A stretch of 19,776 nt of DNA. Source: JBASTI01 sp964374025 (GTDB taxonomy: Bacteria; Patescibacteriota; Minisyncoccia; Spechtbacterales; HO2-43-30). Within the stretch, counting starts at the first letter, position 1; each line of letters starts with the position of its first letter. The notes under the pieces are model-generated. The model saw only the letters and a list, made by a program, of their open reading frames with translations, was not told the DNA's origin and ran no database searches. The translations under genes and the position numbers were made by a program. Shown piece by piece: positions 6,759 to 13,900 of the stretch. Location: assembly GCA_964374025.1 (NCBI GenBank), contig CAYJWU010000018.1:1-19776 (forward strand). Reading direction: 5' to 3'.

Positions 6759-7451
6759 CTACCACTTTTTTTCTGCTAGCGCTTTTTCCGCGGCTTTTTC
6801 CTGAGCTTCCTGCTTACTTGCCCCCTCGCCCTTCGCCACCATTTCGCTACCCAAAAATATCCCTATTACAAAATTCTTTGAGTGATCGGGTCCCGACTCG
6901 CCGAGCACCTCGTAAGTCGGCGTTATTCCCACGCGCTCTTGCGCTTCTTCTTGAAAATGGCTCTTTGGGTCTATGTAGAGATGTTTTTCTATGATTTCGG
7001 TAAGCTTCGGAAGTATAATATGGGTTTTTATAAATTTTTCTGCCAAGGCAAATCCTTGGTCAAGGTACATCGCGCCGATAGCTGCCTCCAAGGCGTTTGC
7101 AAGAATATACTCACGGGCCCTTCCCGTATCTTTTGCCTCGCCGCGCGAGAGAAGCAAAAAATCGTTCATTCCTGTATCGTGAGCTATTTGAGAAAGCATT
7201 TTACTGTTTACAAGAGATGCTCTCCAGGAGGTCAGTTCGCCTTCTGGGTTTTTGTAATTTTTATATAGATATTCCGTAACCGCAAGCTCTAAAACCGCGT
7301 CTCCGAGAAACTCGAGACGCTCATTGTGGTCTAAATAAAATTTTGGATTTTCATTTATGTAGGAGCGGTGAGTAAGAGCTTGGAGTAAAAAGTCCTTGTT
7401 CCTAAAATCCACTCCCATAGATTTCTCCAGAGACGTAAGATCTTTCGTCAT
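6759..7451 (-). CDS. rnc: Ribonuclease III
   Basis: A 230-aa double-strand-specific endoribonuclease for rRNA and mRNA processing. ATG 7451 gives MTKDLTSLEKSMGVDF; the frame extends 34 codons further upstream, but that part is Arg/Lys-only text overlapping the nusB end and is not RNase III. The signature NERLEFLGDAV (43-53) supplies E44, E47 and D51; E122 is present in ANALEAAIGAMYLDQG. The Asp normally three residues before that Glu (E. coli D114, A. aeolicus D107) is Asn here (N119). A dsRNA-binding domain follows from about 163 (SHFQEEAQERVG) to the C-terminus. It lies 13 nt after nusB. Confidence 0.96.
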   Translation of the reverse strand: MTKDLTSLEKSMGVDFRNKDFLLQALTHRSYINENPKFYLDHNERLEFLGDAVLELAVTEYLYKNYKNPEGELTSWRASLVNSKMLSQIAHDTGMNDFLLLSRGEAKDTGRAREYILANALEAAIGAMYLDQGFALAEKFIKTHIILPKLTEIIEKHLYIDPKSHFQEEAQERVGITPTYEVLGESGPDHSKNFVIGIFLGSEMVAKGEGASKQEAQEKAAEKALAEKKW

Positions 7452-7464
7452 AATATATAAAAAG

Positions 7465-8016
7465 TTATTTCTTTTCCTCGGATACTGCGGATATTGTCTT
7501 TTCTCCTTCTTCCTTTTTTTTCGCTTCGTCCTTCTCCTTCTTCGAAACCTCATCTTTCCCCGGCTCCCCTATCTCCCTATATATGGTCCCGAGAACCCCG
7601 TTTATGAATCTGCCGGAGCTCTCTCCTCCAAAATTCTTCGCAAGCTCTATCGCTTCGTTGATAGCAACTTTGGGAGGCACCTCGTCGCGCTTACCCCAGA
7701 GAAGCTCGTAAATTCCGACGCGAAGAACATTTCTATCAACTATTGTAATCTGCTCAAGGGGCCATTCTGGCGCGCATTTTTCTATGATTTCATTTATTTT
7801 ATCCAGATATTTCGTGACGCCGTTGATAAGCTCCCAGATAAAATCCGTGTTTTCGAGGCCGGGCCCGAATTCTTTAATAGTATTTTCGACAATCTGCTTA
7901 AGCTTTGAATTATCGCTATGCCCGCCTTCGCCCGGAGCTTTACCGAGGCTATGCCAAAAATCCCACTCGTAAAGGGACTGCATCGCGATTGATCTTGATA
8001 AGTGCCGAGAGGCCAT
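7465..8016 (-). CDS. nusB: Transcription antitermination factor NusB
   Basis: A 183-aa all-helical protein that pairs with S10 (NusE) in rRNA antitermination. Family features are the N-terminal RHLSRSIAMQSLYEWDF (RNA-binding face) and the C-terminal VPPKVAINEAIELAKNFGGE followed by SSGRFINGVLGTI. The typical fold ends near residue 148; the remaining 35 residues are a Lys/Glu-rich tail (KDEVSKKEKDEAKKKEEG). Its ATG overlaps the rpmF stop by one base (TAATG), so the two are translationally coupled, and rnc follows. Grouping NusB, L32 and RNase III makes sense for rRNA synthesis and processing. Confidence 0.95.
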   Translation of the reverse strand: MASRHLSRSIAMQSLYEWDFWHSLGKAPGEGGHSDNSKLKQIVENTIKEFGPGLENTDFIWELINGVTKYLDKINEIIEKCAPEWPLEQITIVDRNVLRVGIYELLWGKRDEVPPKVAINEAIELAKNFGGESSGRFINGVLGTIYREIGEPGKDEVSKKEKDEAKKKEEGEKTISAVSEEKK

Positions 8017-8312
8017 TATTTTTTGCTAAGTTCTTCTAATCCGGTTGCCGGCGTAGGTATTTCGGATTGTCCCTGCTCTTTTTCGTGCGTTGCCTGCTCC
8101 TTCTCTCTGCGCTTTTTTTCTTTCTTATCCAGCTTTGCGAATACGTTTACAAGTTCCCTTTGCCTGTACGTGCCGCAGTTTTCGCAAAGCCGGTGCGGCA
8201 AAACATCTTTCCCGCATTTTGCGCAAAGCGAAAAAACCATGCTGCTTAACGCGTGATGCGATCTGCGATTGCCTTGTCTCGCTTTAGTTTTGCGCTGTTT
8301 CGGTACTCCCAT
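8016..8312 (-). CDS. rpmF: Ribosomal protein L32
   Basis: A 98-aa protein of the 50S subunit. The start at 8312 gives the canonical MGVPKQRKTKARQGNRRSHH; the frame extends 14 codons upstream through the promoter and is rejected. A zinc ribbon is formed by C30, C33, C43 and C46 (CAKCGKDVLPHRLCENCG), followed by GTYRQRELV. The L32 core is about 60 aa; the rest is a Lys/Glu/Gln-rich extension like those of S16 and NusB here. It is first in rpmF-nusB-rnc, behind an extended -10 promoter that ends 7 nt before the ATG. The GAGG 5 nt before the ATG would be only partly transcribed if that promoter is used. Confidence 0.96.
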   Translation of the reverse strand: MGVPKQRKTKARQGNRRSHHALSSMVFSLCAKCGKDVLPHRLCENCGTYRQRELVNVFAKLDKKEKKRREKEQATHEKEQGQSEIPTPATGLEELSKK

Positions 8313-8319
8313 TAATCCT

Positions 8320-8348
8320 CTTATACCAGACGCTAGCGCATATTGCAA
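8320..8348 (-). promoter_or_regulatory. rpmF operon promoter (extended -10)
   Basis: Minus strand: TTGCAA (8343-8348, 4 of 6), 17-bp spacer, TATAAG (8320-8325, 5 of 6) preceded by TGG, an extended -10. The -10 ends 7 nt before the rpmF ATG. Confidence 0.65.
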
Positions 8349-8364
8349 GAGCAAAACGCATCTC

Positions 8365-9165
8365 TTATTCCGTAACCATACGGCTTAAAGCTCCTTTCTT
8401 CCGGGCGGAACGGAGCATCCAGTAGAAAAATGCCAAACTACACACAAGAAATACGAGGTTCAGCGCGCTTGCCCATATCACATCGTTCAGAGGAAATACA
8501 TGATTTGTCAAAACAAGTCGCATGCCCTCAAACAAATGGGATGTTGGCACAAAAAACGCGATTTTTTCAAGGACTATCGGAAGAACACTGATCGGATAGA
8601 AAACTCCCGAAAGCGGCAAAAAAATCGCCGGGAATGTCCATGCCAGCGCCTCAACGCCCTGCCCAAAGCGAATTAGCAAACCTATTGTCACAAATCCCAA
8701 TACCCACCCAAAGGCAAGGACGTTAATAAAAAATGGAATAACGTAAAAACCGAATGTCCATATGTCAAACGCGTAAAGTATTCCCGCGAGAATCGCAAGT
8801 AGCGTAATCGCAAATACGGTGTCCGCGATGCTTATAAGGATAAGACCGGCGATAAATTCTCTTGCTTTTATGGGCGCGGCAAAAACATTTAGGATATTCC
8901 GCGTCCAAACATCCTCAAGGAAAGATATGGCGATTGCTTGCTGGCACCTATAAAAAATATGCCAAAATATCATGCCCCCAAGGAGCGCCGTCGCCAATGT
9001 AAGCTTGAAATCGACCTCGGTAATTCCTGCAAGCCAAATTGTGATAAATCCCCACAATAAAAGCTCCAGGATTGCCCAATAAAATAAAGTGAGCAAACGG
9101 AAAAAACTGTGCCGAAGCACATATAAATGACGCAGGAATATGCCGATGATATGCGAGGAATTCAT
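8365..9165 (-). CDS. ABC-2 type exporter permease
   Basis: A 266-aa membrane protein with about six hydrophobic segments (for example FYWAILELLLWGFITIWLAG, FAITLLAILAGILYAFDIW, IPFFINVLAFGWVLGFVTIG, LNLVFLVCSLAFFYWML). The block ALAWTFPAIFLPLSGVFYPI before SHLFEGMR matches the conserved ABC-2 permease region (as in DrrB and NodJ), which exports drugs, polysaccharides or lipids. The substrate cannot be told. ATG 9165 lies 7 nt after the ATPase stop, so the two form one exporter operon. Confidence 0.88.
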   Translation of the reverse strand: MNSSHIIGIFLRHLYVLRHSFFRLLTLFYWAILELLLWGFITIWLAGITEVDFKLTLATALLGGMIFWHIFYRCQQAIAISFLEDVWTRNILNVFAAPIKAREFIAGLILISIADTVFAITLLAILAGILYAFDIWTFGFYVIPFFINVLAFGWVLGFVTIGLLIRFGQGVEALAWTFPAIFLPLSGVFYPISVLPIVLEKIAFFVPTSHLFEGMRLVLTNHVFPLNDVIWASALNLVFLVCSLAFFYWMLRSARKKGALSRMVTE

Positions 9166-9172
9166 AGATGTT

Positions 9173-9581
9173 TTAATGATTTTTACCCTCTTTCACTATT
9201 TGTAAAAATATATCCTCAAGATTATTCTTGCCAAATCTTTCCCGCAAAGCAAGGGGCGTCCCCTCGTCCGCGATATTTCCACGCATCAAGAAAATCACGC
9301 GATCGCACATTTCCTCAATCTCGCCCATATTATGGGAAGTCCAGAGCACAGCGCCTTTCAATAACTTCATTTTTTCGTAGATTTTATTTCGCAAATCCCA
9401 CGCGATCGAGGGATCCANNNNNNNNNNNNNNNNNNNNNNNNNNNNNNNNNNNNNNNNNNNNNNNNNNNNNNNNNNNNNNNNNNNNNNNNNNNNNNNNNNN
9501 NNNNNNNNNNNNNNNNNGATCCACCGCGAGTGAATCTTTATACCGCTTAGTTAGTTGTTTAACCTGAAGTATAGCGGGCAT
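9173..9581 (-). CDS. ABC transporter ATPase, interrupted by a scaffold gap
   Basis: The N-terminal fragment (ATG 9581; MPAILQVKQLTKRYKDSLAVD) is the first strand and A-loop region of an ABC ATPase. After 100 Ns the frame resumes with DPSIAWDLRNKIYEK (the D-loop end of Walker B), VLWTSHNMGEIEEMCDRV (H-loop His) and a typical C-terminus (FLMRGNIADEGTPLALRERF). Walker A, Q-loop, signature and Walker B must lie in the gap. By comparison with family members about 140-145 residues are missing, so the true gap is nearer 400-450 nt than 100. The reading frame shifts across the N run because its length is arbitrary. This is an assembly gap, not evidence of a pseudogene. Confidence 0.85.
9418..9517. 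other. Scaffold gap (100 N)
   Basis: Exactly 100 undetermined bases, the usual placeholder for a gap of unknown size. It falls inside the ABC ATPase gene. Confidence 0.99.
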
Positions 9582-9587
9582 GATATT

Positions 9588-9616
9588 ATTTTAGCATTTT
9601 TATAACCTTATGGAAA
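9588..9616 (-). promoter_or_regulatory. Possible promoter of the ABC exporter
   Basis: Minus strand: TTTCCA (9611-9616, 4 of 6), 17-bp spacer, TAAAAT (9588-9593, 5 of 6) preceded by TGC (extended -10). The -10 ends 6 nt before the ATPase ATG. The -35 lies in the foot of the 9612-9643 hairpin. Confidence 0.5.
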
Positions 9617-9643
9617 CGGCCCCGCAACTGCGGGGCCGTTTCC
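9612..9643. repeat. Strong GC-rich inverted repeat
   Basis: Arms 9612-9626 and 9629-9643 pair perfectly over 15 bp (GGAAACGGCCCCGCA and its complement). It would form a very stable hairpin in RNA from either strand. Neither flank carries a T-run, so it is not a clear rho-independent terminator. It sits between the exporter and the structured region upstream. Confidence 0.85.
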
Positions 9644-9772
9644 TATGAAGTTGTAAAATGGTCATCCTGCCTACCGGTAGGCAGGCCTAAGACGACCGAT
9701 GGTGAGATAAACAAAGCATATAGCCTCTTACCTCACCATCGCTCGTCTCGATGCCCGCATACGGATAGGTAT
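9612..9772 (-). ncRNA. Candidate structured RNA or long leader
   Basis: This non-coding stretch lies just downstream of a consensus-like minus-strand promoter (9779-9807) and can fold into four successive hairpins: CATAC/GTATG (about 9772-9757, 6-nt loop); a long stem with arms 9748-9732 and 9706-9690 (AGACGA G CGATGGTGAG, one G-G mismatch) around a 25-nt loop; a perfect 20-bp palindrome at 9666-9685; and the 15-bp GC-rich hairpin at 9612-9643. It is not a known RNA that I recognise: there is no SRP, tmRNA or RNase P signature, and 6S RNA is not clearly matched. It could be an independent small RNA, a leader of the ABC exporter, or a cluster of REP-like palindromes. Confidence 0.4.
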
Positions 9773-9778
9773 GTTGCC

Positions 9779-9807
9779 ACTATAGCATACTTTTAGTTCT
9801 TTGTCAA
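9779..9807 (-). promoter_or_regulatory. Promoter reading into the structured intergenic region
   Basis: Minus strand: TTGACA (9802-9807, 6 of 6), 17-bp spacer, TATAGT (9779-9784, 5 of 6). No start codon with a convincing reading frame follows; the next gene begins about 190 nt downstream. It lies just after the rnhB stop codon. Confidence 0.65.
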
Positions 9808-9838
9808 TAGTTTTTAGGTAAAAGACCGGAAAGTTGGC

Positions 9839-10477
9839 TTAAACAAGCCGAAAACTTACCCTGTGTATTGCAGAGGGGCCGTATTTTTTGATCATTTGAA
9901 AATGCAGTTTGGTGCCGTATCCTTTGTGCAAATCAAATCTATACTCCGGATATTTTTTATGATAGCGAAGCATCGTCCGGTCGCGCTTCTCCTTCGCGAT
10001 AATAGACGCTACGGCGCACAACGCAATTTTTTCGTCCCCCTTAACGATAGCTTCCTGTTCGCGGTTCATGGCAATCTTCCCCCGGCCATCCAAAATAAGG
10101 ATATCCGCCTCCCTGTCCAGGCCTTTTTCAAGTTTTTGCGCGGCCCGCTTTGCGGCCATTCGTCGTGCTTGGTAAATATTCACGCGGTCAATTATTTTTG
10201 GCGATACGCTCGCGGTCTCCCATGCCAATTCCCCTTGGTCTTCAAACTCACGCAAAAATTTTCCTCTTTGTTTGCGCGACAATTTTTTAGAATCTTTAAG
10301 TTTTTTAATAATTTTTATTGTGCTTGCGATATTTCCAAAAACAAAAAACGCGGGAATTGTAACCGCGCAGGCAACCACCGGTCCCGCAAGCGGACCGACT
10401 CCCACCTCGTCAATCCCAAACACAACCCGATAGCCCCGTTTTCTTAGCTTTTTCTCATACAAAAAATCGAGCGGCAT
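9839..10477 (-). CDS. rnhB: Ribonuclease HII
   Basis: A 212-aa enzyme that cuts RNA in RNA-DNA hybrids and starts removal of misincorporated ribonucleotides. Motifs are GIDEVGVGPLAGPVVACAV (21-39) with catalytic D23 and E24, DSKKLS (62-67), LILDG with D130, KGD with D148, ASIIAKEKRD (157-166) and HKGYGTKLHFQMIKKYGPS (184-202). The family's GRG tripeptide after the DE pair reads GVG (V27), which is unusual because that segment contacts the ribonucleotide junction. Start ATG 10477 has no Shine-Dalgarno and an extended -10 ends 8 nt upstream, suggesting a leaderless mRNA. Confidence 0.95.
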   Translation of the reverse strand: MPLDFLYEKKLRKRGYRVVFGIDEVGVGPLAGPVVACAVTIPAFFVFGNIASTIKIIKKLKDSKKLSRKQRGKFLREFEDQGELAWETASVSPKIIDRVNIYQARRMAAKRAAQKLEKGLDREADILILDGRGKIAMNREQEAIVKGDEKIALCAVASIIAKEKRDRTMLRYHKKYPEYRFDLHKGYGTKLHFQMIKKYGPSAIHRVSFRLV

Positions 10478-10485
10478 AATAATTT

Positions 10486-10514
10486 ATTCTAACATAAAAA
10501 CTCCTGAATTAATC
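10486..10514 (-). promoter_or_regulatory. Probable rnhB promoter (extended -10)
   Basis: Minus strand: TAGAAT (10486-10491, 5 of 6) preceded by TGT (extended -10). The -35 position (10509-10514, GATTAA) is poor. The -10 ends 8 nt before the rnhB ATG, and the promoter directly follows the terminator of the upstream gene. Confidence 0.5.
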
Positions 10515-10519
10515 AGGAG
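10496..10519 (-). terminator. Rho-independent terminator of the 102-aa gene
   Basis: Minus-strand hairpin CTCCTGA / TCAGGAG (arms 10513-10519 and 10501-10507, 5-nt loop) followed by TTTTTATG. The TGA stop of the 102-aa gene (10515-10513) is inside the first arm, as with the ftsH terminator. Confidence 0.8.
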
Positions 10520-10821
10520 CTTTGGCCGCTGGGCGGCCGACTAAAACTTTTTAGGTTGTCCGGGATTTTACTTCCGCACTTGGGGCAAAAATTCTTTGAC
10601 CGGCGCACCACTTCCCCGCATATTCGGGCACCGAAATTGTTATTGCAGATAAGGTAAACATTTACCATTACAAAGCACCCCGCAAAAACACATAATACTG
10701 CGAACAAAAAGGCCCAGAGAATACCCCCGAGCAATCCCCCGATTATGGAGTAAATAGCTATCTGCAGCCATTTTTCTTTCGCGTAAATATCCAGGGCCTT
10801 GCTGAAATTTATTCTCTGCAT
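10513..10821 (-). CDS. Small two-TM protein with C-terminal zinc-ribbon-like motif
   Basis: A 102-aa protein of unknown function. Residues 20-60 are hydrophobic (IAIYSIIGGLLGGILWAFLF, then VLCVFAGCFVMVNVYLI), forming one or two membrane helices. A short cytoplasmic tail carries C59, C68, C79 and C82 in the order C-x8-C-x10-CPKCG, resembling a zinc ribbon. The start ATG 10821 has GGAGG 7 nt upstream, and a promoter lies at 10857-10884. It forms a single-gene unit with its own terminator, divergent from dnaE. No family is recognised. Confidence 0.75.
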   Translation of the reverse strand: MQRINFSKALDIYAKEKWLQIAIYSIIGGLLGGILWAFLFAVLCVFAGCFVMVNVYLICNNNFGARICGEVVRRSKNFCPKCGSKIPDNLKSFSRPPSGQSS

Positions 10822-10856
10822 ATTATTGCCTCCGCTTTTGTAAAATTGCTATCCGC

Positions 10857-10884
10857 ATAATAGCACATGCTAAATAAAAGACAA
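10857..10884 (-). promoter_or_regulatory. Promoter of the 102-aa gene
   Basis: Minus strand: TTGTCT (10879-10884, 4 of 6), 16-bp spacer, TATTAT (10857-10862, 5 of 6) preceded by TGC. The predicted leader is about 28 nt and contains GGAGG. Confidence 0.55.
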
Positions 10885-10887
10885 AAT

Positions 10888-10915
10888 TTGTAAATAAATT
10901 ATGAAGTGATATAAT
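10888..10915 (+). promoter_or_regulatory. dnaE promoter (extended -10)
   Basis: TTGTAA (10888-10893, 4 of 6), 16-bp spacer, TATAAT (10910-10915, 6 of 6) preceded by TGA (extended -10). The -10 ends 9 nt before the dnaE ATG, leaving a leader of at most about 3 nt; no Shine-Dalgarno. It is back-to-back with the minus-strand promoter, with 3 nt between the two -35 boxes. Confidence 0.7.
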
Positions 10916-10924
10916 CTACATACG

Positions 10925-13900
10925 ATGGAACAAAAATTCACCCACCTGCATGTCCATAGCCATTACAGTTTGCTCGACGGTCTCTCCAAAATCCCGGATC
11001 TTTTGGATTATACCAAAGAACTTGGCATGGATTCTATCGCGATTACGGACCACGGAGTGCTCTATGGGAATATAGAATTTTACAAGGAGGCAAAAAAAAG
11101 GGGCGTCAAGCCGATTTTTGGAATGGAAGCTTATATCGCGGCGCGTTCCATGCGCGACAAGCAGCCGAATATAGATCACATACGGTATCACCTCACACTG
11201 CTTGCCAAAAACAAACAAGGTTATAAAAATCTTATACAGCTTACGAGCTTATCCCACCTTGAGGGATTTTATTATAAACCCCGCGTGGATAAAGAGCTTC
11301 TTCGTAAATACGCCGAAGGATTAATCGCTCTCTCGGGATGCCTACAGGGGGAAATATCAAAAGCAATACTTGCGGGGAAAAAATCAGACGCGGAAAAACT
11401 GGCCTTGGAATACGCCGATATATTTGGAAAAGAAAATTTCTATTTGGAGCTTCAGCACCACCCGAATATCAAGGAGCAGACAAAAGTCAATAAAGCGCTT
11501 CTGGAGCTAAGCAAGAAATTTTCACTGCCCATTGTGGCCACGCAAGATTCGCATTACCTTCGCGCGGAAGACGCGGAGGCCCAGGACATTCTCCTTGCTA
11601 TACAAACAGGGGAAAAAACATCAGACGAGAAACGCGGACTTACCATGAAAGGCGAGGATTTCTCGCTAAAGTCGCCGAAAGACATGCACGCGGCCTTCAA
11701 AAATATACCGGGGGCGATAGAGAATACGCAAAAAATCGCGGACCTTTGCAATGTCCAAATAGAGCTTGGCAAGTATCAGCTGCCTTATTTCCCCGTGCCG
11801 CAAGGATACGATGAAAACTCTTATCTAAAAAAAATGTGCGAGAACGGATTGGGGGAAAGATATGAGGTTAAGGAAGGCGATCAGATAGAAAGCTCCGTAC
11901 TTCAACGGCTAAACTACGAGCTTGAGGTTATAAAACAAATGGGCTTTGCTTCGTATTTCTTAATAGTGCAGGATTTTGTAAACTGGGCAAAAAACAGGGG
12001 CATCGTAGTGGGACCCGGCCGGGGATCTGCCGCGGGCTCAATAGTATCCTATCTCCTGAACATCACGAACATAGACCCATTGAAATACGATCTTATTTTT
12101 GAAAGATTTTTACAAAAAGACCGGCACGAGCTTCCGGATATTGATATTGATTTTGCCGATACGAGGCGCGACGAGGTCTTGGAATACGTGGCGCAAAAAT
12201 ACGGGCGCGAAAACGTCGCGCAAATCATTACATTCGGCACCATGGCCGCGCGCGCTTCTGTGAGAGACGTGGGGCGCGCTCTAAACTATCCCTACGAATA
12301 CTGCGACAAGGTCGCAAAAACCATCCCGATGATGATGAATTTTGATCAGGCGCTTCGCGAAAGTCAGGAGTTCGCGCTTCTGTACCAAAACGACAGAGAG
12401 GCCCGCAGGCTCATAGATGCCGCAAGAAAACTAGAGGGAGTCGCGCGTCATGCCTCAACCCACGCCTGCGGAGTTGTAATAACAAAAGAGCCCCTTACAA
12501 ATTCTGTGCCGCTTCAGCTGTCATCTCAAAATAGCGCAGCAGTGATATCCCAGTACGGAATGCACGCGATTGAGGATCTCGGGCTTCTTAAAATGGATTT
12601 CCTCGGCCTCAAAAATCTTACGATAATAGAAAACGCGCGGGAGCAGATACGGCGCGCTTACGGCAAAGACATAGATATGGACAAAATACCGCTTGACGAT
12701 GAAAAAACAATAAAACTGCTTCAGCAGGCAAACACGGTTGGGATATTTCAACTGGAATCGCAGGGTATGCGCCGCTACCTAAAAGAGCTTCGCCCGACCG
12801 CGTTTGAAGACATTGTCGCGATGATTGCCCTGTATCGCCCCGGCCCAATGGAGCTTATTCCTGATTTCATAAACAGAAAGCACGACAAATCTCAGATTTC
12901 CTACCTCCATCCGGGCCTTGAGCCAATCTTAAAAAGCACCTACGGCATCGCGGTGTATCAAGAGCAGGTATTGCAAATCGCGAGGGAGCTTGCGGGCTTT
13001 ACGTATTCAGAGGCAGATGTGCTGCGTAAAGCCATTGGCAAAAAAATAAAGGAGCTTCTCGATGAACAGCGTGAAAAATTTGTAGAAGGTATGATGGCTA
13101 ACGGAATACAGAAAGCAACAGCGGAACAGCTATTCCGCTTCGTTGAGCCATTCGCGAGATACGGCTTCAACAAAGCTCACTCAACATGCTACGCGACTGT
13201 GGGGTTTCAAACGGCGTATCTTAAGGCCCACTACCCCGCCGAGTTTATGGCGGCGCTTCTAAACGCGGAGCAGAGAAACATTGACCGTATTTCATTCCTC
13301 ATTGACGAATGCAAAGAAATGGAAATAAAAGTGTTGCCCCCGGACATCAATGAAAGCGATCAACGCTTTACCGTAAGCCAAGCCCCTCGACAAGGCTCGG
13401 GGCAGGCTATCCGCTTTGGCCTTGCCGCCGTAAAAAATGTGGGAGAGCATATAGTCGGCGAGGTCATCAAAGAGCGCGAGCTCGGTGGGCCGTTTACAAG
13501 CACAGAAAATCTTCTGGAGCGAGTGCAAGACAAAGATTTGAACAAAAAGTCGTTGGAGAGTTTAATCAAATGCGGCGCGTTTGATAATATTGAAGAACGC
13601 AACAGGCTTCTTTCTAACATTGACGCGCTTCTCAAATATTCGCGCGACCAAAAAAGCATCAGGAATTCGTCCCAGATAAGTCTTTTTGCCGACCAGCCAA
13701 TGTTTAGAAATTCTCTCCGCCTCGCCTCCGCGGAGGCAATTTCCAAAAAGCAAGCCCTTGCTTGGGAAAAAGAACTTCTTGGATTCTACCTCTCGAGCCA
13801 TCCGCTGGAAGAATACAAGGACAAAATAAAACTATTTCCAAAAATAAAAAATCTAGCGGGACGCGACACGGGCAGGATGCTCTCTATAGCCGGCGTTATT

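Noticed and set aside
7452..7553. A 34-codon N-terminal extension of rnc
   Set aside because: It is an Arg/Lys-only shadow of the charged nusB tail; RNase III homology starts at the ATG at 7451.
9127..9567. A plus-strand frame through the N gap
   Set aside because: It exists only because Ns carry no stop codons; the real gene is the minus-strand ABC ATPase.
9863..10447. A 194-aa plus-strand open frame opposite rnhB
   Set aside because: It is the shadow of a well-conserved RNase HII gene and is Phe/Arg-rich with no domain pattern.
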